Below the pieces are notes generated by a model that saw nothing but the letters and a program-made list of their open reading frames with translations, was not told the DNA's origin and searched no databases. This document shows positions 36,256 through 44,434 of a stretch of DNA of 64,000 nt, one piece after another; position 1 is the stretch's first letter; the number at the start of each line of letters is the position of its first letter. Made by a program: the position numbers and the translations under genes. Source of the stretch: Luteococcus sp048595755 (GTDB taxonomy: Bacteria > Actinomycetota > Actinomycetes > Propionibacteriales > Propionibacteriaceae); NCBI RefSeq assembly GCF_048595755.1, contig NZ_CP184360.1:1674001-1738000 (forward strand). The letters run 5' to 3'.

Positions 36256-36618
36256 ATGGCCCCCGTGGCAATCAACAAGGACTCGTTCGCGAGCACCATC
36301 AATGACAACGGCATCGTGCTGGTCGACTTCTGGGCGAGCTGGTGCGGCCCGTGCATGCGCTTCGCGCCCATCTACGACGAGGCCTCCGAGCGTCACACCG
36401 ATGTCACCTTCGCCAAGGTGGACACCGAGGAGGAGCGTGACCTGGCCGCCGGCCTCGAGATCACCTCGATCCCCACGATCATGGCCTTCCGCGACGGCAT
36501 GCTGGTCTTCCGCCAGGCCGGTCTGCTGAATGGCGCGCAGCTCGACAAGCTGATCGAGCAGATCAAGGAGCTCGACATGGACGAGCTGAAGAAGCAGGCC
36601 GCCGAGCAGCAGGCCTGA
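36256..36618 (+). CDS. Thioredoxin
   Basis: A 120-aa thioredoxin fold with the active site WCGPC (C30, C33) in 'VLVDFWASWCGPCMRFAPIY', the conserved 'FAKVDTEEERDLAAGLEITSIPTIMAF' including the cis-Pro, and a charged C-terminal tail (KELDMDELKKQAAEQQA). It is cytoplasmic with no signal peptide. The ATG at 36256 follows GAAGGAACC. A terminator at 36636-36670 ends the unit. Confidence 0.93.
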   Translation: MAPVAINKDSFASTINDNGIVLVDFWASWCGPCMRFAPIYDEASERHTDVTFAKVDTEEERDLAAGLEITSIPTIMAFRDGMLVFRQAGLLNGAQLDKLIEQIKELDMDELKKQAAEQQA

Positions 36619-36635
36619 TCCCGCTCGACGCAGCA

Positions 36636-36670
36636 GACGGGGCCGCACACCACTGGTGTGCGGCCCCGTC
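36636..36670 (+). terminator. Terminator of thioredoxin gene
   Basis: A 17-bp perfect inverted repeat (36636-36652 with 36654-36670, GACGGGGCCGCACACCA and its complement) lies just after the stop and 12 bp before the tRNA-Arg 3' end on the other strand. Confidence 0.75.
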
Positions 36671-36681
36671 CGTGCCTGTGG

Positions 36682-36754
36682 CGACCCTGGGAGGATTCGA
36701 ACCTCCGACACACGGTTTAGGAAACCGTTGCTCTATCCCCTGAGCTACAGGGCC
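36682..36754 (-). tRNA. tRNA-Arg (CCT)
   Basis: A 73-nt cloverleaf on the minus strand: acceptor GGCCCTG/CAGGGTC, anticodon stem-loop ACGGT-TTCCTAA-ACCGT with anticodon CCT, and T arm GGAGG-TTCGAAT-CCTCC. CCA is not encoded. Confidence 0.95.
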
Positions 36755-36918
36755 TTGCGCCATCAGACGCTCGGGCAAGAATACGTCCCCCGCTCGGCAG
36801 GTAGCCAATCGCGCCGGCTGGCGAGCCGGGTGCCACCGGGCTGAGGAGGCGCTGAAGGTGGCTTTGATAAGGCGCTTTCCGGCGGTGCCGGAAAGGCGGC
36901 GGCCCTACTGTTGGGGAC

Positions 36919-36992
36919 GAAGGCGATGCCGCGCGTCGTATGTCTCCTGGGGGTGGGTAGACGGCTTCGGCCCTGCGCGCGGCATCGCCTTC
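36919..36992 (+). other. Large inverted repeat upstream of the UTP-glucose-1-P uridylyltransferase gene
   Basis: 17-bp perfect arms (GAAGGCGATGCCGCGCG, 36919-36935, with 36976-36992) enclose a 40-nt G-rich loop. A second smaller hairpin CTTTCCGGC/GCCGGAAAG lies at 36875-36895. Both sit in the 300-bp gap between tRNA-Arg and the uridylyltransferase gene. They may be a leader structure or an insulating terminator; no known RNA family was recognised. Confidence 0.6.
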
Positions 36993-37056
36993 CCCATTGC
37001 CCTTGCAGGACGACGCCTCAGCCCCGCTGGTACGTGAAAGCCCTAGGATCGATGGC

Positions 37057-38445
37057 ATGAGTGCCAACGGTCTTGAACTTGCAATCGAGAAGATGCGCAC
37101 CGCGGGGGTCAGTGAAGCTGCCATCGAGGTGTTCAGCCACTACTACGGCCAGCTGGAGTCGGGGGCCACGGGAATGATCCCGGAGGACAGCATCGAGCCG
37201 CTGTCCGAACCGCCGATGCTGGCAGACGTGCAGATCGACGAGGAGCAGGCCCGCGAGGCCATGGCCGCCACCGTCATCATCAAGCTCAACGGCGGTCTGG
37301 GGACGTCGATGGGCCTGGACAAGGCCAAGAACCTGTTGCAGGTGCGCGACGGGAAGACCTTCCTGGACATCATCGCCCAGCAGGTGCTGCAGGCCCGCAA
37401 GACGTATGGTGTGCAGCTGCCGCTGCTGCTGATGAACTCCTTCCGCACCCAGGACGACACGCTGGAGGCCCTGGCCAAGTACCCGGAGCTGGCCGTCGAG
37501 GGGCTGCCGCTGGGCTTCGTGCAGAACCAGGAGCCCAAGCTGCGCGCCGATGACCTCACGCCGGTGGAGTGGCCCGCCGATCCCACCCTGGAGTGGTGCC
37601 CGCCCGGTCACGGAGACCTGTACACCGCGCTGCTGGGATCCGGCGTGCTCGATGCGCTGGTGGAGAAGGGATTCCGCTACGCCTCGGTGAGCAATGGCGA
37701 CAACCTGGGTGCCGTGCCGGATGCCCGCGTCGCCGGGTGGTTCGCCAGCACCGGTGCTCCCTACGCCGCCGAGGTGTGCCGTCGCACCGTCAACGACCGC
37801 AAGGGCGGTCACTTGGCGGTGCGCAAGGCCGACGGCCAGCTGGTGCTGCGCGAATCGGCGCAGACGCCCAAGGAGGAGATGGACTTCTTCACCGACGAGC
37901 ACCGCCACCCCTACTTCAACACCAACAACCTGTGGCTCGACCTGGTGGCGCTCAAGCGCACCCTGGAGGAGCGTCGCGGGGTGCTGGGCCTGCCGCTGAT
38001 CCGCAACGAGAAGACGGTGGACCCTGCGGACTCCAGCTCGCCCAAGGTGATCCAGATCGAGAGCGCCATGGGCGCCGCCATCGAGGTCTTCGAAGGCGCC
38101 ACCGCCATCTGTGTGGGTCGTGACCGCTTCCTGCCGGTCAAGACCACCAACGAGTTGTTGCTGCTGCGCTCCGACATCTACCAGTTGGACGAGCAGGGAC
38201 ACCTGGTGGCGCAGGCCGAGACTCCCGCGGTGACGTTGGGCAAGCAGTACAAGCTGGTGCGCGACTTCGAGCAGCGCATTCCCAGCCCGCCCTCGCTGGT
38301 GCAGGCGACCTCGCTGTCGGTGGACGGCGATGTCACCTTCGGCTCCGACGTCACCGTCAAGGGTGACGTCCAGGTCACCAGCGCAGCACCCGCGAGGATC
38401 GACGACGGCACCGTGCTGGAAGGCGCGGTCACCCTCGGTGAGTGA
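37057..38445 (+). CDS. UTP-glucose-1-phosphate uridylyltransferase (eukaryotic UGP2 type)
   Basis: A 462-aa enzyme making UDP-glucose from UTP and glucose-1-P. It belongs to the UDPGP (UGP2-like) family rather than the GalU family: 'IIKLNGGLGTSMGLDKAKNLL' carries the family's LNGGLGT nucleotide-binding motif, followed by 'LLLMNSFRTQDDT', 'WCPPGHGDLYTAL', 'ASVSNGDNLGA' and 'HPYFNTNNLWLDL'. A C-terminal beta-helix-like segment ('VDGDVTFGSDVTVKGDVQV') is typical. The ATG at 37057 was chosen; the frame is open further upstream without similarity. It overlaps the next gene by 8 bp. Confidence 0.93.
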   Translation: MSANGLELAIEKMRTAGVSEAAIEVFSHYYGQLESGATGMIPEDSIEPLSEPPMLADVQIDEEQAREAMAATVIIKLNGGLGTSMGLDKAKNLLQVRDGKTFLDIIAQQVLQARKTYGVQLPLLLMNSFRTQDDTLEALAKYPELAVEGLPLGFVQNQEPKLRADDLTPVEWPADPTLEWCPPGHGDLYTALLGSGVLDALVEKGFRYASVSNGDNLGAVPDARVAGWFASTGAPYAAEVCRRTVNDRKGGHLAVRKADGQLVLRESAQTPKEEMDFFTDEHRHPYFNTNNLWLDLVALKRTLEERRGVLGLPLIRNEKTVDPADSSSPKVIQIESAMGAAIEVFEGATAICVGRDRFLPVKTTNELLLLRSDIYQLDEQGHLVAQAETPAVTLGKQYKLVRDFEQRIPSPPSLVQATSLSVDGDVTFGSDVTVKGDVQVTSAAPARIDDGTVLEGAVTLGE

Positions 38446-38812
38446 GTCCGATCCGCTGACGACGGCCGTGGCGCTGGCCCTCACCGGGCAGCGCCCGGCC
38501 GTCGTCGCCGATGCGGCAGTCACCCCACAGGACGTGGTGGATCGACTGGCGGCGTTGGGCTGGGATGCCGGGGCGCTGCAGCGGGTGCGACGGGAACGCC
38601 AGACGCAGGAGCGGCCTTGGCCCTTCCCCGTCCCACGTGAGCTGGTGGCGCCGATCGGCTTTGCCCGCTACGGGGCCACCCTGGCGCAGGTGCGCTCCTT
38701 GCTGGGGCTCGACGGGCTGGTACGCACCGTCCACCACGGCCCCAAGGTGATCGGCCCGGCCGAGCAGCGACTGCTGGCCGAAAGGCCCCCACACCACGGC
38801 AATGTCGGCTGA
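38438..38812 (+). CDS. Hypothetical protein coupled to the uridylyltransferase gene
   Basis: A 124-aa protein I do not recognise. The GTG at 38438 overlaps the end of the uridylyltransferase gene by 8 bp. Visible stretches are 'TPQDVVDRLAALGWDAGALQRVRRERQTQ' and 'VRSLLGLDGLVRTVHHGPKVIGPAEQRLL', predicted helical with no membrane segment. Its coupling suggests an accessory role in UDP-glucose metabolism, but this is inference. Confidence 0.55.
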   Translation: MSESDPLTTAVALALTGQRPAVVADAAVTPQDVVDRLAALGWDAGALQRVRRERQTQERPWPFPVPRELVAPIGFARYGATLAQVRSLLGLDGLVRTVHHGPKVIGPAEQRLLAERPPHHGNVG

Positions 38813-38943
38813 GCTGCCCCGTGTCTCCCACGGCGCGGTTTGGTGGTGAGGGAATGGTCCACACACCCAGACATTGAATTTCGGCAGAAGACCGTCGCGG
38901 TTGGATAGCGTGGGAAGAACGACCACGACCGAGAGGCGGTTCC

Positions 38944-39858
38944 ATGCACGGGCAGGACGATCCGCAGGCTGCGCGATTCGCCCAGGTGCTGTCCGATGCC
39001 ATCTGTCGCAAGGGTCTCCGGCTCGATGAGCTGCGTGATGCGCTGCGGGCGGCCGGAAGCCCGGTATCGCTGGCCACGTTGAGCTATTGGCGCAGCGGCC
39101 GCTCCACCCCGGCTCGTGAGCGATCACTGCGAGCGGTCGAACAGCTGGAGCACCTGCTGAACCTGTCCAGCGGCCAACTCACCGGGGCACTGCCCAATGA
39201 TGCGATGCGGCGCTGGGACGTGGTGAAGGCGGCTGGCGTCCCGGAGCAGGGCATGGCGCTGCTCGACGCGATGGGCTTGCAGCTCCAGGGCCAACTGACC
39301 AATGAATTCCTGCACGACAGCGTGCAGGCCGGGGCGGACGGGATCCAGCTGGAGCGCACCGTGCAGCTGTTCCGCAGTGAGGTGGAGGGGCTCGATCGCA
39401 TCCCGATCGCCTTCCGCTTCCACCCCGACCGCGACGAGGCGCCCCTGGCGCAGGCCGTCTCCGGGTGCGAGGTGGGCCGAGTGGTGATGCTCGACGACGA
39501 GGGTCTGATGGCCATCGAGATCCTGTTGTCCCAGCCCGTGCCCCGGGGCGAACGCCACCTGCTGGAGTACACCTTGCGGTGGGAGTACCCGCCCGGTGAC
39601 GGGGTATTCTCCCGGGTGCTGCCCCAACCGCTGGAGACCTATGTGATGGAGGCCAATCTCGAGGTGGTGCCCGAGCGGGTGGAGTACTTCTCGACACCGA
39701 ACAGCTACCAACCAGGCCGTTCCGATGACGACATCCCCGTCGAGAAGTTGGAGCCGAGGCGCCATGCCCAGCGCGTGATCCTCGACGCACCGGCGGGTCT
39801 GCACTCGATCAGGTGGGCCTACGGGCCCGAGGGCAACTGGGAGAGCATCGATGGATGA
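38944..39858 (+). CDS. HTH (XRE-like) domain protein, first of a tandem paralogue pair
   Basis: A 304-aa protein. The N-terminal 70 residues form a helix-turn-helix of the actinobacterial type with 'LATLSYWRSGRSTPARERSLRAVEQLEHLL'. The remaining about 230 residues form a beta-rich domain without recognised family ('LERTVQLFRSEVEGLDRIPIAFRFHP', 'HLLEYTLRWEYPPG') that probably senses a ligand or forms a dimer. The ATG at 38944 follows GAGGCGG. It overlaps the next gene by 8 bp, and the downstream product is a paralogue with the same layout. The targets are unknown. Confidence 0.75.
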   Translation: MHGQDDPQAARFAQVLSDAICRKGLRLDELRDALRAAGSPVSLATLSYWRSGRSTPARERSLRAVEQLEHLLNLSSGQLTGALPNDAMRRWDVVKAAGVPEQGMALLDAMGLQLQGQLTNEFLHDSVQAGADGIQLERTVQLFRSEVEGLDRIPIAFRFHPDRDEAPLAQAVSGCEVGRVVMLDDEGLMAIEILLSQPVPRGERHLLEYTLRWEYPPGDGVFSRVLPQPLETYVMEANLEVVPERVEYFSTPNSYQPGRSDDDIPVEKLEPRRHAQRVILDAPAGLHSIRWAYGPEGNWESIDG

Positions 39859-40723
39859 CGCCGCATTGTTCGCCGACCGACTCCGCGAGGCCCTGCGTGC
39901 CAGTGGCCGCACCCTGGAGCAGTGCGTCGACTTCCTCGCCCAGCAGGGCACGCCGGTCTCGAGCGCGACCCTCAGCTACTGGAGTTCGGGGCGCTCCGTG
40001 CCACGTCGGGCCAAGTCCTTGACCGCGGTGACCCATCTGGAGCACTATCTGGGGCTTGAACCCGGCTGGCTGGTGGGAACCCTGCCCCAGGTGAGTCCGC
40101 AGGGCTGGGCTCCGGCGGCCGTCCTGCCACGGCACCCCGGTCTGGGGGCGGCATTCGAGCAGCTCGGGTTGGGGCTGGACCGTGAGGTGAACGTCGTGAT
40201 GCGACGCGACCGGTTGGTGCTGCGTGAGGACGAGAGCGACCGTCACATCTCCCTGGTGATGCGGGCCGAGGCTGCCCGCGTCGACACCTTGCCCGTCGCC
40301 CACGAACTGCCGGTGGGTGGTGCGGACTGGTCGATTGCCCCGCACGCCGACGTGGCCACCACCGAGATCCTCGAAGTGCCGACGACGGAAGCCGGGGCCC
40401 CCAAGCTCCTGGTCTTTGGGCTCCAGCTGCCCACGCGGCTGCGACGGGGCGAGGCGCTGTCGATCTCCTACCGCTTCCGTTTTCGCCACCGGCCTGGCTT
40501 CCGTGGACAAGAGCGCGTCGAGCTTCCCAGCGCAGGGGGAGCGCACCTTCAGGTGCAGGAGGTGAGCTTTGAGCATGCCCAACCCCGGTGGGTGCGCCAT
40601 GAGCACCTCCCGGCCCACGGCCAGCAGGCCCTACCGGGTGGGGAGCTGGTGCCGGCACGCCACGTACAGGTGGTCCGTCGACAGGTGCCGGTTGGCCGCT
40701 TCGCGATCAGCTGGGGTTGGTGA
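39851..40723 (+). CDS. HTH (XRE-like) domain protein, second of a tandem paralogue pair
   Basis: A 290-aa paralogue of the preceding protein. The HTH part reads 'SATLSYWSSGRSVPRRAKSL' followed by 'LEHYLGLEPGWLVGTLP'. The C-terminal domain again has 'LVLREDESDRHISLVMRAEA' and 'EALSISYRFRFRHRPG', aligned with the first copy in order but well diverged. The overlap of start and stop shows a single translational unit; the two may heterodimerise. A hairpin at 40763-40797 separates it from mscL. Confidence 0.75.
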   Translation: MDDAALFADRLREALRASGRTLEQCVDFLAQQGTPVSSATLSYWSSGRSVPRRAKSLTAVTHLEHYLGLEPGWLVGTLPQVSPQGWAPAAVLPRHPGLGAAFEQLGLGLDREVNVVMRRDRLVLREDESDRHISLVMRAEAARVDTLPVAHELPVGGADWSIAPHADVATTEILEVPTTEAGAPKLLVFGLQLPTRLRRGEALSISYRFRFRHRPGFRGQERVELPSAGGAHLQVQEVSFEHAQPRWVRHEHLPAHGQQALPGGELVPARHVQVVRRQVPVGRFAISWGW

Positions 40724-40762
40724 GACCGGTCGTGGGCAGGCCTCGTCAGGGGCCTGACATGC

Positions 40763-40797
40763 AGAACCCCCGCTGCCCTGGGGGCAACGGGGGTTCT
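40763..40797. terminator. Bidirectional hairpin between the HTH pair and mscL
   Basis: A 10-bp stem AGAACCCCCG/CGGGGGTTCT with an inner TGCCC/GGGCA pairing lies between the convergent genes. Confidence 0.75.
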
Positions 40798-40818
40798 GGG
40801 GCGAACTTGGCAGCAGGC

Positions 40819-41184
40819 TCAGAGGGCGCGCTTCTGGTCGGCCAGCAGGTCACGGATCTCGGCGAGCAGGCTCTCGGTGGTGTCCTCGGCCTCGGCAGGC
40901 TTGGTGAAGCGGGCCTTGAGGGTCTCGTAGGGCTTGACGACGAAGAAGTAGACGATGAAGGACATCATCAGGAAGGCGACCAGGGCGGTCAGGAAGGGGC
41001 CGACGCTGCTGAGACCGAAGACGGTCCAGTCGTCGAACTTGGGGGCGCCGCCGGCCATGGCCAGGGCCTCGATGATGATCTTGGTGAAGGCGCTCACGAC
41101 GGTGGCGAAGGCACCACCGATGATGAAGGCGACGGCCATCTCAACGAGGTTGCCGCGCATGATGAAGTCCTTGAAACCCTTCAT
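40819..41184 (-). CDS. mscL: Large-conductance mechanosensitive channel MscL
   Basis: A 121-aa channel protein releasing solutes on hypo-osmotic shock. It has the family start 'MKGFKDFIMRGNLVEMAVAFIIGGAFATVV' (N-terminal amphipathic helix and TM1), a loop with 'GGAPKFDDWTVFGLSSVGPF', TM2 'LTALVAFLMMSFIVYFFVV' and the cytoplasmic helix 'LLAEIRDLLADQK'. The ATG at 41184 follows AAAGGAG. The length is typical of actinobacteria. Confidence 0.95.
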   Translation of the reverse strand: MKGFKDFIMRGNLVEMAVAFIIGGAFATVVSAFTKIIIEALAMAGGAPKFDDWTVFGLSSVGPFLTALVAFLMMSFIVYFFVVKPYETLKARFTKPAEAEDTTESLLAEIRDLLADQKRAL

Positions 41185-41354
41185 GGGTTACTCCTTTCAG
41201 AACAACAGGAGACCCAGGGTGGGCCTGACATCTGTCTTGTGCAAAAAGGGTATGGCGTACCGAGAGAACCCGCCAAGAGGCGGGACAAACACACTCTCAA
41301 CGTCGTCACAGGTGCCTTCTGCACCAGTCTTGACGAGCTGGGCCGGGTCCTTGC

Positions 41355-41966
41355 TCAGCCCACTGTGATTCCCAGTGGCTGAGAGGCTGCTGCCGAGGCC
41401 AGACGTCCCGCAGTGGCCGGATCGGCGGAGACCACCAGCTGCGCGGCCTGGCCCGCGCCAGCTCCCGGCCTCGACTCGGGGATGGTCACCACGCGCACCC
41501 GGTGCGCGATCGTGGCGGGCTGGGCCCCATTGCCCGAGGCCACCACGCTGACCCGGTCTCCGGGACGCACCAAGGTCAACACGGCAACGTCGGCCACGGT
41601 GAAGGGCACCAGCACCTGGCCTGCGTCGGCGGCCGTGCTGGTGCTGACCACGGCGCTGCGGGTCAGGGGAGTGCCGTCGCTGGCCGGGGCGGCCAGCACA
41701 CGTCCCACCAGGGCGTCGGAGCCCGCGACGGCGCCCTGGGGCACGAGATGCTCGGGGAAATGGGCCTGACGAAGATCGCCGGCCTGGAGGGTGCGGCCGG
41801 TTGGCAGGCTGCGTGCCGCCACGATGACCGGTCTGGTCGAGGCCGGTTGTGGTGCCAGCGCCTGGACCATTGCCAGCGTCGCGATGGCGGCCGCCACGGC
41901 GGCCAGGGGGCGTCGGTGCCAGCGCACCGCTCGAGCCAGAGCGGCCCAGAAAGCAGAAATCCTCAC
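41355..41966 (-). CDS. SAF-domain membrane protein (CpaB/RcpC-like)
   Basis: A 203-aa protein with one N-terminal membrane anchor ('LAAVAAAIATLAMVQAL', about 20-38) and an external SAF domain ('VIVAARSLPTGRTLQAGDLRQAHFPEHLVP' and 'LVGRVLAAPASDGTPLTRS'). A second part follows, 'LTLVRPGDRVSVVASG'. The SAF domain and RcpC-like region are found in Flp-pilus assembly protein CpaB, but no tad genes are nearby and such stand-alone proteins are common in actinobacteria. In an actinobacterial context it is often next to the FmdB gene, as here. Confidence 0.82.
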   Translation of the reverse strand: MRISAFWAALARAVRWHRRPLAAVAAAIATLAMVQALAPQPASTRPVIVAARSLPTGRTLQAGDLRQAHFPEHLVPQGAVAGSDALVGRVLAAPASDGTPLTRSAVVSTSTAADAGQVLVPFTVADVAVLTLVRPGDRVSVVASGNGAQPATIAHRVRVVTIPESRPGAGAGQAAQLVVSADPATAGRLASAAASQPLGITVG

Positions 41967-42013
41967 GACTGCAGTGTGTGCATCGTGAGGATCGGTGTGT
42001 CAGCCGTCCACAA

Positions 42014-42352
42014 TCAGACCTTGCCGAAACCGCCTGTGGATGAACCCGTGCTGCCAGACCCAGAGCTGCCGGAGCCGGTGCTGCTCGCGCCCGAGCCGCT
42101 GGAATCGCTCGACCCCGTCGACTTGCCGGCGCTCGACGAGTCGGAGCTGCCCTTGCTGGCCGCAGCGGCGCCCTTGGTCCGGTTGTCGGTGGCGTAGAAA
42201 CCCGACCCCTTGAAGACCACTCCCACGGCATTGAAGACCTTGCGCAGCGTGCCGCCGCAGTCCTCGCAGACGGTCAGGGCCGGGTCGGTGAACTTCTGCA
42301 CACGCTCGATCTCGACGCCGCACTCGGTGCAGCGGTACTGGTAGGTAGGCAT
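42014..42352 (-). CDS. FmdB-family zinc-ribbon protein
   Basis: A 112-aa protein. Residues 1-45 form the FmdB zinc ribbon, with CxxC pairs C8/C11 and C29/C32 ('YRCTECGVEIERVQKFTDPA' and 'CEDCGGTLRKVFN'). The rest is a Ser/Gly-rich low-complexity tail. The family was named after a putative regulator of formamidase; its true role is unknown. It lies between the SAF and cyclo-ligase genes, all on the minus strand. Confidence 0.88.
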   Translation of the reverse strand: MPTYQYRCTECGVEIERVQKFTDPALTVCEDCGGTLRKVFNAVGVVFKGSGFYATDNRTKGAAAASKGSSDSSSAGKSTGSSDSSGSGASSTGSGSSGSGSTGSSTGGFGKV

Positions 42353-42469
42353 CGTTCCCTCACTCGCGGCGGGGCGCTCGCCCCGCAGAACCGCTTGATT
42401 CTATCGACGCACGCCGGGTGGCAGGAAATCGTCGAGGCCACGACGAAGCAGGCCGCGCGGAGGGGGCCC

Positions 42470-43090
42470 TCAGCGGCAGGGCTGCAGAGCCTCCGGCAGC
42501 AGCAGTGCGTCCACGCGCTGGTCGTGCGGCTCGGTGGGAAGCTCGTCGAGCACCTCGTCGGAGTTCAGCAACATCCACACCGCTGCCTCGGGGGAGCGGT
42601 GCTGCAGCGCGCGGTCGTACCACCCGCCACCCACACCCAGCCGCCGACCATCCAGGGTGCCCGCCAGGCCGGAACACAGGATCAGCTCGGCCTGCTGCAG
42701 GGCTTGCGCTCCCAGCGCCGGGCCAGTCGGTTCGGGAATGCCCCACAGACCCGGGCGCAGCCGTGCCGGGCCCTCGAACCAGGCCCAGTCGGGCTCGCGT
42801 CGCGGTCCGTCGTCGGTGGGGCTGAGCACGGGCACCAGGACCCGGTGGCCCAGCGTCCACAGCGCGGTGGCGATCTCCAGGGTTCCCGGTTCGGGCCTGG
42901 CCGCATGCGGGGGCACCGAGAGGTAGACCGAGACCACCGACGGTTCCACACCGCGCAATGCCTGCAACACGATGCCGGTGCGCGCCCGGTCGTCGGCCAA
43001 CCGTTCGTGGGCCGGGCGGGCCTGCCGCGCTGCGACGATCCGGGCCCGCAACTCCTGCTTGGTGTCCGCGGTCGGGAGCTGTGAGGTCAT
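42470..43090 (-). CDS. 5-formyltetrahydrofolate cyclo-ligase
   Basis: A 206-aa enzyme converting 5-formyl-THF to 5,10-methenyl-THF with ATP, for folate salvage. It starts 'KQELRARIVAARQARPAHER', with 'VSVYLSVPPHAARPEP' in the middle and the ATP/Mg motif 'RLGVGGGWYDRAL' near 150-162. The length is normal. The ATG at 43090 is 18 bp from the divergent moeA start, a gene order common in actinobacteria. The open frame continues far upstream on this strand but is only antisense to moeA-moaC. Confidence 0.9.
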   Translation of the reverse strand: MTSQLPTADTKQELRARIVAARQARPAHERLADDRARTGIVLQALRGVEPSVVSVYLSVPPHAARPEPGTLEIATALWTLGHRVLVPVLSPTDDGPRREPDWAWFEGPARLRPGLWGIPEPTGPALGAQALQQAELILCSGLAGTLDGRRLGVGGGWYDRALQHRSPEAAVWMLLNSDEVLDELPTEPHDQRVDALLLPEALQPCR

Positions 43091-43108
43091 TCGCCTATCG
43101 TAAGTGGC

Positions 43109-44434
43109 ATGGCACTGCTGCGTCGCAAGAAGAAGGTCGTCGAAGAGGAACAGGAGCTGGTGGTCAGCGAACCACTGCCGGAACTGTCCGATCCTCCTGC
43201 CGCCGGCCCCGACGGGTTGCGCGTCATGGAGGACCACCGTGACTACCTGCTCAGCATGGTGGAGCCGCTGCCCGCCCTGGGCATGAACCTGCTGGACGCC
43301 TGGGGCCTGGCCGTGTGCGAGGAGCTTGACAGCCCGGTTGACCTGCCCGGCTTCGACAACTCCCAGATGGACGGGTACGCCGTCCGGGCCGCAGACGTTG
43401 CCAAGGCCACGCCGGAGACGCCGTGCATCCTTCCCGTCGCCGGTGCCATCGCCGCGGGGGACGACGGACAGCAGGAACTTCCCGAGGGCCAGGCGATCAA
43501 GATCATGACTGGCGCTCCCTTGCCGCCGGGAGCCGATGCGATCGTACCGGTGGAATCCACCGACGGGGGCGCCGAGCAGGTCACCATCCACCGTCCGGTG
43601 ACCGCCGGCGAGTATGTGCGTCGACGCGGCTCCGACCTGGGCGCGGGCACCCGACTGGTCACTCGCGGGCAGCGCATCGATGCCCGCACCGTTGGCCTGT
43701 TGGCAGCGGCCGGCATCGACAAGGTGCTCGCCAGGCCAAGGCCCCGCGTGGTGGTGGTCTCCACCGGTGCGGAACTGGTGGAGCCCGGCCGGGAGCTGGA
43801 CGCCCCCGGCAAGATCCACGACGCCAATGGCTTCATGGTGGCCGCGGCGGCCAAGGCCGAGGGCTGCCAGGTCTTCCGCGTGCACATCGCCTCCGACGAT
43901 CCCGAGGTGGTGCGAGAGGCCATCAGCGACCAGTTGATCCGCGCCGACCTGATCGTCACCACCGGGGGTGTCAGCAAGGGTGACCACGACGTCGTCAAGC
44001 AGGTGATGCCCTCCATGGGAGCCTGCGACTTCGCCGAGGTGGCCATGCAACCCGGCAAACCGCAGGGCTTCGCCCTGATCGGCGACGACCAGGTGCCGAT
44101 GATCATGTTGCCCGGCAATCCGGTCAGCGCCTACGTCAGTTTCCAGGCCTTCGTCCGGCCGGTGGTGCGCACCATGATGGGCGTCGAGCCGATCAACCAC
44201 ACCCCGGTGCCGTGCGTGGCCGGATCGGTGATGCATTCGGTCAAGGGCAAGCTGCAGTTCGGCCGCGCGCTGGTCACCGACCAGGGCGGGGCCAAGACGG
44301 TGGACCTGGTGGGTGGGCACTCCTCCCACCTGGTGGGTGATCTGGCGGCCTGCAATGCGCTGGTGCTGCTGGACGAGGACACCGAGGTGGTCAAGCCCGG
44401 TGAGCGCGTGATGGTGTGGATGCTCGATGACTGA
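43109..44434 (+). CDS. moeA: MoeA/gephyrin-like protein (molybdopterin molybdotransferase, Glp-type)
   Basis: A 441-aa MoeA-fold protein. It has an extra N-terminal about 30 residues ('LLRRKKKVVEEEQELVV'), then 'VDLPGFDNSQMDGYAVR', 'KIMTGAPLPPGADAIVPVE', the MoCF-binding 'TTGGVSKGDHDVV' and 'MLPGNPVSAY'. MoeA inserts molybdate into MPT-AMP. In Corynebacterium and relatives a MoeA copy in the same context with a rimJ gene and sepX/glpR acts as the division protein Glp, which binds FtsZ. The neighbourhood here matches that arrangement, so a division role is likely, alone or with Moco synthesis. It overlaps moaC by 8 bp. Confidence 0.9.
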   Translation: MALLRRKKKVVEEEQELVVSEPLPELSDPPAAGPDGLRVMEDHRDYLLSMVEPLPALGMNLLDAWGLAVCEELDSPVDLPGFDNSQMDGYAVRAADVAKATPETPCILPVAGAIAAGDDGQQELPEGQAIKIMTGAPLPPGADAIVPVESTDGGAEQVTIHRPVTAGEYVRRRGSDLGAGTRLVTRGQRIDARTVGLLAAAGIDKVLARPRPRVVVVSTGAELVEPGRELDAPGKIHDANGFMVAAAAKAEGCQVFRVHIASDDPEVVREAISDQLIRADLIVTTGGVSKGDHDVVKQVMPSMGACDFAEVAMQPGKPQGFALIGDDQVPMIMLPGNPVSAYVSFQAFVRPVVRTMMGVEPINHTPVPCVAGSVMHSVKGKLQFGRALVTDQGGAKTVDLVGGHSSHLVGDLAACNALVLLDEDTEVVKPGERVMVWMLDD

